Assembly (NCBI RefSeq): GCF_013284035.1
Contig: NZ_CP054141.1
Coordinates: 1,984,001 to 2,048,000, forward strand
Length of the DNA stretch: 64,000 nucleotides
Reading direction: 5' to 3'
DNA from: Flavobacterium sp. M31R6
GTDB taxonomy: Bacteria; Bacteroidota; Bacteroidia; Flavobacteriales; Flavobacteriaceae
Below, in pieces: positions 25,359 to 33,796 of this stretch; positions within the stretch are counted from its first letter, which is position 1; each line of letters opens with the position of its first letter. Position numbers and translations under genes: made by a program. The notes under the pieces are model-generated. The model saw only the letters and a program-made list of their open reading frames with translations, did not search any database and was not told the DNA's origin.

Positions 25359-26519
25359 CTAGAAATTGAATTCTGCGATTTCTTCGGGGTTTTCAATGCA
25401 ATTTTCTACGTCATTGATGAATAGGTCAATTTGTTCTTTGGTTACATTGGGCATGCAAATAATATGGGAGATGTCGCCCTCAGTGGCCAATTGCCATTTT
25501 GATTTAACTTCTTCGGCTGTTTTTGGGAAAACTACTGTTATGGAATTTGGATTTCTCCAAGCAGCGATTCCTATGTTTTTTAATCTCTGTTCACAGTATT
25601 CGGCTACTTCGAGGCTGTGTAAATAACGATTTTTTAGACCTTCCACTCCGAGTTTTTTTATGGCATACCATAAAAACAACGGACAATGACCGTTTCTAGA
25701 CCCTGTAATAGTAGTGTCTAAAGAACCAATATAGGATATTCCTTTGGAGATTCGATCTCTGTTGGAACGCTTTGTGATAATAACTCCAGTTGGAATAGGG
25801 GAACCTATAAATTTATGTCCACTGATTGAAATACTGTCAGCACCATCTTTAAAATCAAAAGGGAATCTAGGTTCCATAAAAGCTCCATAACTTCCCGATA
25901 AGGCCGCGTCACAATGGATGTAACTGTCTTGTATAGCTAATCCTTTTAGAATATCCCTGATTTTTGAAACGTCGTCTTTGGCTTCTTTCATAGTTGTGCC
26001 AAAAGTGGTAAGCACAATTGCTGGCTTATGACGATTCATTTTTAGGGTATTTTCAAAATCGACATAATCAATTTCGCCATTTTCCTGTGAGCGAATAACG
26101 ATGCTCGGAATATTGAGTAAGTGGATGTTTTTGCGCACACTGTAATGGGTCGATTCTGAGTAATAGACCATCGCTTTTGGGTATAATTCACGGGCAAGAT
26201 ACAATCCATATAAATTGCTTTCGGAACCGCCATTGGTTACATAACCCCAATAATCTTTTGGATTGGCGCGGAATAATTTGGCGAAAAAGCCAACCACTTC
26301 TCTTTCGAGTTCGTGGGTTTGTACTTTGTAGGTGCAGTCCTCAAAAGGGTCACCCAAATTATTGATGGGATATTTGAAAAAATGATTGATTTCTGAATAA
26401 TCAAAATCTTTGGATACAGGATAGCCCAAGAAATTATCTCTGGCATTTTCTATGTATTGTTCTAACTCAAATAAGCGTTGATTGTCTTGTTCGGATAATG
26501 ATTCTGAAATAGGTAGCAT
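25359..26519 (-). CDS. PLP-dependent decarboxylase, histidine decarboxylase family
   Basis: The 386-residue group II decarboxylase has the PLP lysine Lys236 in SISGHKFIGSP, Asp204 in HCDAALSG, and His125 in SESTHYSV, which should stack on the cofactor. Length and the early NYGPFxx-like LGYPVSKDFDY region match bacterial PLP histidine decarboxylases, which make histamine from histidine and are often tied to siderophores. The amino acid used cannot be proved by eye; related enzymes use other substrates. It is divergent from an Lrp/AsnC regulator, with a palindrome between them. Confidence 0.85.
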   Translation of the reverse strand: MLPISESLSEQDNQRLFELEQYIENARDNFLGYPVSKDFDYSEINHFFKYPINNLGDPFEDCTYKVQTHELEREVVGFFAKLFRANPKDYWGYVTNGGSESNLYGLYLARELYPKAMVYYSESTHYSVRKNIHLLNIPSIVIRSQENGEIDYVDFENTLKMNRHKPAIVLTTFGTTMKEAKDDVSKIRDILKGLAIQDSYIHCDAALSGSYGAFMEPRFPFDFKDGADSISISGHKFIGSPIPTGVIITKRSNRDRISKGISYIGSLDTTITGSRNGHCPLFLWYAIKKLGVEGLKNRYLHSLEVAEYCEQRLKNIGIAAWRNPNSITVVFPKTAEEVKSKWQLATEGDISHIICMPNVTKEQIDLFINDVENCIENPEEIAEFNF

Positions 26520-26558
26520 ACTATTTAATTTTACTGTAAATGTACTTTTAAAGATTTA

Positions 26559-26571
26559 ATATGCTGCATAT
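26559..26571. promoter_or_regulatory. Perfect odd palindrome ATATGCTGCATAT, candidate operator
   Basis: ATATGC-T-GCATAT lies between the decarboxylase start (26519) and the Lrp start (26673), a place where an Lrp-type regulator often binds to control both genes. Not proven. Confidence 0.4.
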
Positions 26572-26595
26572 GTGATAGTATTCGAAATATAATTC

Positions 26596-26603
26596 TAATT
26601 TTG
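26596..26603 (+). promoter_or_regulatory. -7 box TAATTTTG before the Lrp gene
   Basis: TAATTTTG fits TAnnTTTG and lies 69 bases before the Lrp ATG. No good -33 TTG is visible at 17-19 bases. Confidence 0.35.
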
Positions 26604-26672
26604 AGTAATAATTCAGTTTTTAAGTATTGTATTTAATGTTGACTTTTTCTAAAACCATATAATTATTCTGAG

Positions 26673-27125
26673 ATGGATTCGATAGACAAAAAAATATTGA
26701 TGCTTTTGCAGCAGGATGCGAAACAAAACACAAAAGAAATCGCCGAAAAAGTAGGGTTGTCTGTTTCTCCCACTTTTGAGAGAATAAAAAAATTAGAGCA
26801 AAAAAAATACATCAAAAATTATGTGGCTTTGCTCGATGCAGCTAAAATAGGGAAATCAATCAGTGTGTATTGTCAAGTGACTTTGGCGGTGCATTCCCGG
26901 GAATTGATTGATGATTTTAAACAGCATATTCTTGTATTGCCTGAAGTTACCGGCTGTTTCCACGTATCTGGAAATTATGATTTTTTATTGAAAGTGGCTG
27001 TCAATGATATGAATGAATATCAAAAGTTTGTCATCGATAAATTGTCGGTTATCAAAGGGATTTCGAATGTGCAGAGTTCTTTTGTAATGGAAGAAATTAA
27101 AAATGACTTTGCTTATAATTTATGA
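26673..27125 (+). CDS. Lrp/AsnC family transcriptional regulator
   Basis: The 150-residue protein has an N-terminal winged helix (LMLLQQDAKQNTKEIAEKVG, with recognition helix LSVSPTFERIKKLEQ) and a C-terminal RAM ligand-binding domain (about residues 65-145; VTGCFHVSGNYDFLLKVAVN). Lrp-type proteins sense amino acids. Its divergent placement beside the histidine-decarboxylase-like gene suggests that it controls that enzyme in response to an amino acid, probably histidine. That link is inferred from position. Confidence 0.9.
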   Translation: MDSIDKKILMLLQQDAKQNTKEIAEKVGLSVSPTFERIKKLEQKKYIKNYVALLDAAKIGKSISVYCQVTLAVHSRELIDDFKQHILVLPEVTGCFHVSGNYDFLLKVAVNDMNEYQKFVIDKLSVIKGISNVQSSFVMEEIKNDFAYNL

Positions 27126-27159
27126 AATTGAATATTTTATGGTTACGTCTGATGCTTTT

Positions 27160-27268
27160 GTGTGAAGGATAGGAACGGCATCTCCCGATTTAGAAAAACA
27201 AGGCTTTTTTGCCGTAGTTTTTGTTAATCGGGAATACAGTGGATAGCCTGACCTTGTTGCTTAACAAA
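27160..27268. repeat. Intergenic repeat family B (GGATAGGAACGGCAT type)
   Basis: GTGAAGGATAGGAACGGCAT opens the element and ACAGTGGATAGCCTGACC closes it. Between them CCCGATT and AATCGGG can pair, with a second hairpin-like part inside. This is the arrangement of conserved ends around a hairpin seen in family A, but with different end words. It follows the Lrp stop by about 35 bases. Confidence 0.5.
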
Positions 27269-27315
27269 ATTATTTTATTGGCAGATAATGTTTTGCAACA
27301 AGGGCACACCATTAA

Positions 27316-27350
27316 AAAAAATCTGACTCTTGAAAAGGAATCAGATTTTT
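27316..27350 (-). terminator. Terminator after the cupin gene
   Basis: On the minus strand AAAATCTGA and TCAGATTTT form a hairpin followed by TTTTTTT, about 60 bases beyond the cupin stop at 27410. Confidence 0.7.
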
Positions 27351-27409
27351 GGGATATTTAAATTGCTGCTCAAGAGGCAAGATGAATTGTTTTGTTTAAA
27401 AAATTGCTG

Positions 27410-27796
27410 TCACATTTTTTTTGCAGGCTTTATTTCCGTCACTATTAATTTTAAAGTGGTGGTTCCAATATTTTTTGCCATATGCGTTACGGCTGGGAGA
27501 TACATTGCAGTTCCCATTTTGACATCTATAGTCGTCGCTGGTTTGCCTTTGTCGGTGATCTGAATTTTGCCACTAGTCAAGGCATAGACTGAATGGTTGG
27601 GGTGACTGTGCCAAGCGGTTGATACACCCGGAGCGAATACAACTTCCAAAACTCTGACTTTGTCATTTTCAAGCAGCACTTTTTTATACACATTTGGCGC
27701 TACTTTTATTGGGTCTTGCGCATACAAACTGGTGCTTTGAATTAGGAATAGTCCGAAAAAGAGGGTATTCATTAAAAATATTTTAATTGTTTTCAT
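27410..27796 (-). CDS. Secreted cupin-domain protein
   Basis: The 128-residue protein has a signal peptide (FLMNTLFFGLFLIQSTSLYA) and a single cupin fold with the metal-binding motif AWHSHPNHSVYAL (about 61-73), giving His62, His64 and His67 or a similar set, and a second motif VKMGTAMYLPAVTHM. It is likely a periplasmic metal-dependent cupin of unknown reaction. The lack of partner genes gives no further clue. Confidence 0.8.
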   Translation of the reverse strand: MKTIKIFLMNTLFFGLFLIQSTSLYAQDPIKVAPNVYKKVLLENDKVRVLEVVFAPGVSTAWHSHPNHSVYALTSGKIQITDKGKPATTIDVKMGTAMYLPAVTHMAKNIGTTTLKLIVTEIKPAKKM

Positions 27797-28164
27797 CTCA
27801 TTTAAATTTAAGTCAAACTTTTTTGAATTTAATTGACCTACTCATTTATGTTTTTTGAGTAGTCGGATGGTATTTATTTTGAATATTTTGTTAGTCGAAT
27901 TGACAAGGACAGTCTAGTTAGGTTAGGGTGTGTTCCAGCAGTTCGTGTTTGTCACCAGCCTTTTAAATAGTTTGTTCTATTTAAAAAAGCTTTTTTGCCG
28001 AGCAATTCATTTGATTGTTTTTTGAGAAGCAATTTCCTTTTTTTTTGAGGCCTACTAAATTACAAAAAATATAGAGTTGGATTTTAGAAACAGTCTTGTT
28101 TTTTGGGGTAATATTTATTTAATTATCTGTTATTAAGACTTTTATGATTTAACCGTGATTTCGC

Positions 28165-28310
28165 AGTAGAAAAAATGCCACTAAGATGCGCAATCCCGAT
28201 AACTATCGGGACGCAAAGATCCGCAAAGGAAAACGAATTCTTTAAATGGAGCTTAAAAATCTTAGCGAAACTTTGCGAATTCTTCGCGTGCCTCTGCGTA
28301 ATAAAGTCTA
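28165..28310. repeat. Intergenic word repeat with GCAAAG / TTAGCG / TTTGCG words
   Basis: Words such as CACTAAGATGCGCAA, GCAAAGATCCGCAAAGG, CTTAGCGAAACTTTGCG and GCGTGCCTCTGCGTA recur in both orientations, giving a degenerate palindromic block. A perfect CCCGATAACTATCGGG palindrome interrupts it at 28195-28210. No coding potential. Confidence 0.5.
28195..28210. repeat. Perfect palindrome CCCGATAACTATCGGG (copy 1)
   Basis: CCCGATA and TATCGGG flank AC. The same arms recur at 34556-34571 (spacer GC), and CCCGATAAT/ATTATCGGG forms the outside of the terminator at 8682. It breaks the word repeat between GCGCAA and GCAAAG. Confidence 0.6.
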
Positions 28311-28360
28311 ATGCTGAATCTGGGTTTAATGATGTTTTTTATGGATTTGGAATGATAAAG

Positions 28361-28396
28361 TCAAAAAAAAAACCGACCTGCTTTTGCAAATCGGTT
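28361..28396 (-). terminator. Terminator after cysK
   Basis: On the minus strand AACCGATTTGC and GCAGGTCGGTT form a hairpin with two wobble pairs, followed by a run of ten T, just beyond the cysK stop at 28419. Confidence 0.75.
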
Positions 28397-28418
28397 AGAT
28401 ATTTAGAAGTTTGTTTTT

Positions 28419-29333
28419 TTATTCAAATAGTCCTTCGATACTTAAATAACGTTCCCCGGTGTCGTAGCAAAAGGTTAGTACTTTGGATCCTGATGGTATT
28501 TCTTTTAGTTTTTTAGCCACGGCAGCCAAAGAAGCACCAGAAGAAATCCCCAGAAGAATACCTTCTTCTTTGGCTGCCCTTTGGGCATATTCAAAAGCTT
28601 CGTCTTTACTTACCTGAATTGATCCATCCAGAATATCAGTATGCAAATTGGTTGGTATAAATCCGGCTCCAATTCCTTGAATAGGGTGGGGTGAATGCGT
28701 TCCCCCACTTATAACTGGAGATAATTCTGGTTCTACAGCGAAAACTTTTAGGTTTGGAAAATGCTGTTTTAGTACTTCGGCACAGCCTGTGATGTGTCCG
28801 CCTGTTCCAACTCCTGTGATCAGATAATCCAGTCCATTAGGAAAAGCTTTTATGATTTCCTGTGCAGTCGTAGTTTTATGGACTTCAATATTTGCCGGGT
28901 TGTCAAACTGAAGAGGTATCCATGAATTTGGAATTCCATTTGCTATTTCTTCAGCTTTCGCAAGAGCACCTTTCATACCAAATTCTCGGGGAGTAAGCAC
29001 AAATTCGGCTCCGTAAATGCTCATTAATCGGCGTCTTTCTACAGACATCGAGTCGGGCATTACCAAGATTAGTTTATATCCTTTTACTGCGGCTACCATA
29101 GCCAGGCCAATACCAGTGTTTCCAGATGTGGCTTCGATTATGGTACTTCCTTTTTGCAGTAATCCTTTTTGCTCTGCATCTTCTATCATAGATAAAGCAA
29201 TTCTGTCTTTGATGCTGGCACCTGGATTTGTTTTTTCAAGTTTCACCCAAACATTTGTATCTGGGCCAAATAATTTATTGATTTTTACGTGTGGCGTATT
29301 ACCAATGGTTTCTAGTATGTTATTGTATATCAT
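28419..29333 (-). CDS. cysK: Cysteine synthase A
   Basis: Like CysM it makes cysteine from O-acetylserine and sulfide. The 304-residue protein has PLP Lys42 in [25 protein letters not shown] at about 67-79, the phosphate loop [10 protein letters not shown] at about 174-183 and the conserved [12 protein letters not shown] near 200. It is monocistronic and clearly distinct from cysM 7 kb away. Two isozymes may respond to different sulfur sources or stresses; this is inferred. Confidence 0.93.
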   Translation of the reverse strand: MIYNNILETIGNTPHVKINKLFGPDTNVWVKLEKTNPGASIKDRIALSMIEDAEQKGLLQKGSTIIEATSGNTGIGLAMVAAVKGYKLILVMPDSMSVERRRLMSIYGAEFVLTPREFGMKGALAKAEEIANGIPNSWIPLQFDNPANIEVHKTTTAQEIIKAFPNGLDYLITGVGTGGHITGCAEVLKQHFPNLKVFAVEPELSPVISGGTHSPHPIQGIGAGFIPTNLHTDILDGSIQVSKDEAFEYAQRAAKEEGILLGISSGASLAAVAKKLKEIPSGSKVLTFCYDTGERYLSIEGLFE

Positions 29334-29429
29334 AGTCTTTTCATATTTGATAGTAAATATACTTAACCTATAGAGATTAGCAAAATAGAATCAAGATTAT
29401 TGTTTGTTGAAAATCTGATTTTTTGATTA

Positions 29430-29467
29430 AAACAAAAACCCGATTTGAAATATTCAAATCGGGTTTT
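29430..29467 (-). terminator. Terminator after lpdA
   Basis: AAAACCCGATTTGA and TCAAATCGGGTTTT (29435-29467) form a perfect 14-bp stem. The minus-strand T run follows on the left, as needed for the gene ending at 29489. Confidence 0.8.
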
Positions 29468-29488
29468 AAATTTATAAAAAATGTTTTA

Positions 29489-30877
29489 TTACAAGTGGAT
29501 TACTTCTCCGTATGCATCAGCAACAGCCTCCATAACCGCTTCACTCATTGTTGGGTGAGGGTGAATAGATTTTAGGATTTCATGTCCTGTAGTTTCTAGT
29601 TTACGTGCTACAACTGCTTCAGCAATCATATCGGTAACTCCAGCTCCAATCATGTGACATCCTAACCATTCGCCGTATTTAGCGTCAAAAATTACTTTTA
29701 CAAAACCGTCTGGAGTTCCAGCAGCTTTAGCTTTTCCTGAAGCAGAGAATGGGAATTTACCAATTTTTAATTCGTATCCTTTTTCTTTAGCTTGCTTTTC
29801 AGTTAATCCTACAGAAGCAATTTCTGGAGTTGCATATGTACAGCCAGGAACGTTTCCATAATCGATAGGATCAACGTGCATTCCTGCAATTTTCTCCACA
29901 CAGTTAATTCCTTCGGCAGAAGCTACGTGAGCCAATGCTTGTCCTGGAGTTACGTCTCCAATAGCGTAATATCCTGGGATATTAGTTTGGTTGTAAGCGT
30001 TTACCAAGATTTTATCTCTGTCAACAGCGATTCCAACTTCTTCCAATCCAATGTTTTCGATGTTAGTTTTGATTCCAACAGCTGACAATAAAATGTCCGC
30101 TTCAAGAACTTCTTCCCCTTTTGCAGTTTTTACAAATGCTTTTACTCCTGCACCAGTAGTGTCAATGCGCTCAACTGAAGAGTTGGTCATAATTTTGATT
30201 CCGGCTTTTTTCAAAGAACGCTCAAATTGTTTTGAGATATCTTCATCTTCTACAGGAACTACATTTGGCATAAATTCTACGATGGTTACATCAGTTCCCA
30301 TTGAGTTGTAAAAATGTGCAAATTCCACTCCAATTGCTCCAGAACCTACAACAATCATAGATTTTGGCTGTGTTGGCAATGTCATTGCTTGACGGTATCC
30401 AATTACTTTTACTCCATCTTGAGGTAGGTTTGGTAATTCACGTGAACGAGCTCCAGTAGCGATGATAATGTGGTCTGCACTGTATTCAGTAACTTTTCCG
30501 TCTTTATCGGTAACGTCTAGTTTTTTTCCAGGTTTTAGCTTTCCAAAACCATCAATTACATCAATTTTATTTTTTTTCATCAAGAATTGAACTCCTTTGC
30601 TCATTCCTTCAGCAACACTACGACTGCGTTGAACCACAGCAGGGAAGTCTTTGTCAAATTCTTTTACAGTTAGTCCGTAATCTGAAGCGTGTTTTAAATA
30701 ATCAAAAACTTGAGCCGATTTTAGTAATGCTTTAGTTGGAATACATCCCCAGTTTAAACATATACCACCTAGGTTTTCTTTTTCAACAACCGCTACTTTA
30801 AATCCTAATTGAGAGGCTCTAATTGCTGTAACATATCCTCCAGGTCCACTTCCTAAAACTATAATATCGTATTTCAT
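29489..30877 (-). CDS. lpdA: Dihydrolipoyl dehydrogenase (E3)
   Basis: E3 reoxidises dihydrolipoamide with NAD+ in pyruvate, 2-oxoglutarate or branched-chain 2-oxoacid dehydrogenase complexes and the glycine cleavage system. The 462-residue protein has the FAD motif GSGPGG (9-14), the redox pair Cys40/Cys45 in GGICLNWGCIPTKALLK, an NAD Rossmann motif (VVGSGAIGVEFAHF, about 176-189), and His441/Glu446 in HPHPTMSEAVMEA. It is a lone gene, so it may serve several complexes. Confidence 0.95.
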   Translation of the reverse strand: MKYDIIVLGSGPGGYVTAIRASQLGFKVAVVEKENLGGICLNWGCIPTKALLKSAQVFDYLKHASDYGLTVKEFDKDFPAVVQRSRSVAEGMSKGVQFLMKKNKIDVIDGFGKLKPGKKLDVTDKDGKVTEYSADHIIIATGARSRELPNLPQDGVKVIGYRQAMTLPTQPKSMIVVGSGAIGVEFAHFYNSMGTDVTIVEFMPNVVPVEDEDISKQFERSLKKAGIKIMTNSSVERIDTTGAGVKAFVKTAKGEEVLEADILLSAVGIKTNIENIGLEEVGIAVDRDKILVNAYNQTNIPGYYAIGDVTPGQALAHVASAEGINCVEKIAGMHVDPIDYGNVPGCTYATPEIASVGLTEKQAKEKGYELKIGKFPFSASGKAKAAGTPDGFVKVIFDAKYGEWLGCHMIGAGVTDMIAEAVVARKLETTGHEILKSIHPHPTMSEAVMEAVADAYGEVIHL

Positions 30878-31229
30878 TTCAAAGTTTTTTTATTTGTTTT
30901 TTAATGGTGAAATGAATTTGTGAAAACTCATTTCTTTTAATGGTATCGTAATAAATTGAGATTGCGAATTTAAGGATTTATTTGATTATGGGAAAATTTA
31001 GCAAGAACAAAGTTTTACTCTATTTTGTGATAGATCTGACTTTGATTTTTAATTTTAGAAGCTGTAGTAGAATTCGTTTTCAGGAAGTGTGAAATATGCT
31101 ATTGGTTACAAATCAAATTAATTGGATACTTGGAAAATTATGCGTAACGCGAAGTAATTTTTTATAGAAAAAAATCTATAGGTTCCTCGGGGCGATAATA
31201 GGGATTGTTAATTGTTTAAAAACTAATAA
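30878..31229. other. 352-bp gene-free stretch upstream of lpdA
   Basis: No open frame, palindrome of note or repeat word is evident. It lies upstream of lpdA and downstream of the HNH gene and probably holds the lpdA promoter. Confidence 0.4.
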
Positions 31230-31814
31230 TTAAATCTTTAAATGTCCCCAATTTTCACCAGATGCAATACGTCTGATTTGCATTTCGCTTACACCAAATT
31301 GTTTGGCAATCATTTTTAAGCGTGTTTTTTTTTCAGGACGGGATAAAATCTTTTTGATTAACATGACTTTGGTAGTCGTTAATTTTCTTCCGTCAGCTTT
31401 TAAGTTGTGTTCGATTAGATATTTTCTGGCCTGAATTATTTTTGGATTCTTATTCCTGTGTTCAATCATTTCAGCTCTGGTAGCCCAGCGTAAATTATTG
31501 ACATCATCGTTATTTCGACTATAATCTAAGTGTAATACATACGTTTGTTCCTCAGACTGTTTCGGAATAAAATATTGCGCTACTAGTTTATATAGAAATA
31601 AACATTTGCTAATACTTTTACCGTTTTTTTTGATTCGGAATGAAAAAGTTGGATAACCATCACTTAAAGATCCTTTTAAAAGACGACAATCTTCTATGTT
31701 TTCTGAAAAACTAATTAATCGGCCTTTGTTTGAAATGGCATATCGAAGTTTCAAAGGGTAATCAACTTCTATTTCTTTAAATTGTTCGTTTGGATAAATT
31801 CTAATTTGTGGCAT
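31230..31814 (-). CDS. NUMOD4 / HNH-type protein with C-terminal HTH
   Basis: The 194-residue protein starts with a NUMOD4-like segment (LRYAISNKGRLISF, 23-36), then an HNH-type core, LVAQYFIP...VLHLDYSRNNDDVNNLRWAT, with His95, Asn107 and His119 in the expected HNH order, and ends with a small helix-turn-helix (MIAKQFGVSEMQIRRIASGE, 168-187). HNH proteins of this type are usually homing or phage-related endonucleases. The three key residues look intact. It may be a standalone domesticated gene; the role is not known. Confidence 0.75.
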   Translation of the reverse strand: MPQIRIYPNEQFKEIEVDYPLKLRYAISNKGRLISFSENIEDCRLLKGSLSDGYPTFSFRIKKNGKSISKCLFLYKLVAQYFIPKQSEEQTYVLHLDYSRNNDDVNNLRWATRAEMIEHRNKNPKIIQARKYLIEHNLKADGRKLTTTKVMLIKKILSRPEKKTRLKMIAKQFGVSEMQIRRIASGENWGHLKI

Positions 31815-31948
31815 TTGAATTTGAATTTAGATATTCAAAGATATTTAAATAAATGCATTTAATATGTTAAATGAGGGTTTGTCAGGTGTTTTTTTAGGAT
31901 TTTGATAACGTAATTACAAGTATTGTGATAATTTTCTTTAATTTAAAA

Positions 31949-33703
31949 CTAATTTGTAACTGAAAACTGCGAATCATACAAGTTTTTATAATATCCTTTT
32001 TCTTGGTTTATTAACTCTTGGTGAGTGCCTTGTTCAACAATTAAACCTTTGTCCATAACCACAATTTTATCGGCATTGACAATGGTTGCCAATCGATGTG
32101 CAATTACAATCGATGTTCTTCCCTTGGTAATAGTTTCGGTAGCGCGTTGAATTAATTCTTCTGAATAGGTATCAATAGAAGAAGTCGCTTCGTCCAAAAT
32201 AAGAATACTCGGATTACTTACATAAGCACGTAAAAAAGCAATAAGTTGTCTTTGACCAGAGGACAGCATTACACCACGTTCTTTTACATCAAAATCATAA
32301 TTGTCTGGCAAGCTCATAATGAAATCATGAACACCAATTTTTTTTGCTGCTGCCAAAACCTGATCACGAGTAATTTCAGGATTGTTTAATGTAATATTAT
32401 TGTAAATGGTATCGGCAAAAAGAAATACATCTTGCAAAACTACTGCAATCTGCTTGCGCAAAGAGCCCAAACTATAGTTCTCAATATTATGACCATCTAT
32501 AAAAATGGAACCGCTATTGATTTCGTAGAAACGATTCAGTAAGTTGATAATTGTCGATTTTCCCGCTCCAGTAGAACCCACAATAGCAATAGTCTGACTT
32601 GCTTTTACTTCAAGATTGATTCCTTTTATCACTTCTTCGTTTGGAATATAACCAAATCGCACTTCTTCAAAACGAATGTCTCCGTCAAATAAAGGTGCTT
32701 CGATGGTTCCAGTATCCTGTATTTGGTCTTGTGTGTCCAATATGTCAAAAACACGGTTGGCAGCAATCATTCCTAATTGCATCTCGTTGAACTTATCCGC
32801 AATTTGACGCAACGGGTTAAACAACATTCCGATGAACATTGTATACGAAAATAAATCCCCAAAAGTAGTCGAAGTATCTCCTTCTAAAATATGAAATCCG
32901 CCGTATAAAACGATAAAACCAAGTGTTAATGACGAAATAATATCGGCAATTGGAAAGAAAATCGAGTTGTATAAAATGGTTTTTATCCAGGCTCTATTGT
33001 GTTTGTCGTTGATTACCCTGAATTTTTCGGCTTCAATGTCTTCGCGGTGAAAAAGCTGAACAATTTTCATCCCAGTAACTCTTTCTTGGACAAAAGAGTT
33101 CATGTTGGCGATTTGGGTACGCACTTCCTCAAAGGCAACTTGCATCTTTTTTTGGAAAATACGGGTAATAAAAACCAAGATTGGCATCGCGACAATCACA
33201 ATCCACGTCAGTTTCCAGTTCATGTAAAACATAAAAATAAGAACCACGAGCATTTTCATCAAGTCACTTATAATCATAAATAATCCTTGGCTGAAAATAC
33301 GGGCAATCGCTTCAATATCCGATACAGAACGAGTTACGAGTTGACCTACTGGGACCAAATCAAAATATTTCATTCTAAAACTCAAAATGTGTTTGAACAG
33401 TTTTACCCTAATATCCTTCACAATATCCTGTCCAAGCCAGTTGGCCCAATACACAAAGAAAAATTGGGAGAAAACTTCCAGTAAAAGAATAATTCCCATC
33501 AAAGTAATATACATCAATAAACCATTTTGGTCTTTAGGTTGTATATAACTATCAACTGTTTGTTTTAGTAAATAGGGGCGAAGTGCAGCAAAAACAGATA
33601 GTGAAATGGCAAAAATAATCACACCATTAAAACGCCATTGATAGGGTTTTGTATATTTTAATATTCTCTTGAATAATCGGGTATCAAATGCTTTTGCTTT
33701 CAT
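31949..33703 (-). CDS. ABC exporter, fused permease and ATPase
   Basis: The 584-residue half-transporter has six membrane helices (about 1-320), then an ATPase with Walker A GSTGAGKST (about 376-384), a Q-loop (VLQDVFLF), the signature LSSGQRQL (about 480-487) and Walker B/D-loop ILILDEATSSIDT. The layout matches lipid/drug exporters (MsbA, BmrA group), which move hydrophobic substrates out of the cytoplasm as dimers. The substrate is not known. A family A repeat lies between it and truA. Confidence 0.9.
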   Translation of the reverse strand: MKAKAFDTRLFKRILKYTKPYQWRFNGVIIFAISLSVFAALRPYLLKQTVDSYIQPKDQNGLLMYITLMGIILLLEVFSQFFFVYWANWLGQDIVKDIRVKLFKHILSFRMKYFDLVPVGQLVTRSVSDIEAIARIFSQGLFMIISDLMKMLVVLIFMFYMNWKLTWIVIVAMPILVFITRIFQKKMQVAFEEVRTQIANMNSFVQERVTGMKIVQLFHREDIEAEKFRVINDKHNRAWIKTILYNSIFFPIADIISSLTLGFIVLYGGFHILEGDTSTTFGDLFSYTMFIGMLFNPLRQIADKFNEMQLGMIAANRVFDILDTQDQIQDTGTIEAPLFDGDIRFEEVRFGYIPNEEVIKGINLEVKASQTIAIVGSTGAGKSTIINLLNRFYEINSGSIFIDGHNIENYSLGSLRKQIAVVLQDVFLFADTIYNNITLNNPEITRDQVLAAAKKIGVHDFIMSLPDNYDFDVKERGVMLSSGQRQLIAFLRAYVSNPSILILDEATSSIDTYSEELIQRATETITKGRTSIVIAHRLATIVNADKIVVMDKGLIVEQGTHQELINQEKGYYKNLYDSQFSVTN

Positions 33704-33712
33704 TTTATTTTT

Positions 33713-33796
33713 TTGGAGCTAATCCTGCTATTCGTTGCAATCTTTTCTATTTTTAAAGGAAAAATAGAAAAGGATTTCCACTACTATCAGGGCTAT
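33713..33796 (+). repeat. Intergenic repeat family A, copy 3
   Basis: GGAGCTAATCCTGCTATTCG and GGATTTCCACTACTATCAGG flank a perfect 13-bp hairpin: CTTTTCTATTTTT (33742-33754) with AAAAATAGAAAAG (33760-33772). It runs into the stop codon of truA (CTA at 33793-33795 is TAG on the minus strand). Copy 4 lies in inverse orientation upstream of truA. Confidence 0.8.

Larger units (their letters stand above)
27797..28418. other. 622-bp gene-free region with hairpin and word repeats
   Basis: No real gene is visible. It contains a hairpin (TTTTAAATAG at 27961-27970 with CTATTTAAAA at 27977-27986), a block of GCGCAAAG-like words at about 28165-28310 with an embedded CCCGATA palindrome, and the cysK terminator. 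It is the longest gene-free stretch in the window. Confidence 0.5.

Noticed and set aside
27797..28418. Hidden small gene in the longest intergenic region
   Set aside because: The only open frame overlaps word repeats and a palindrome, and its translation looks random.
31230..31814. Active homing intron or phage
   Set aside because: The HNH-type gene is alone; no intron core or phage gene flanks it.
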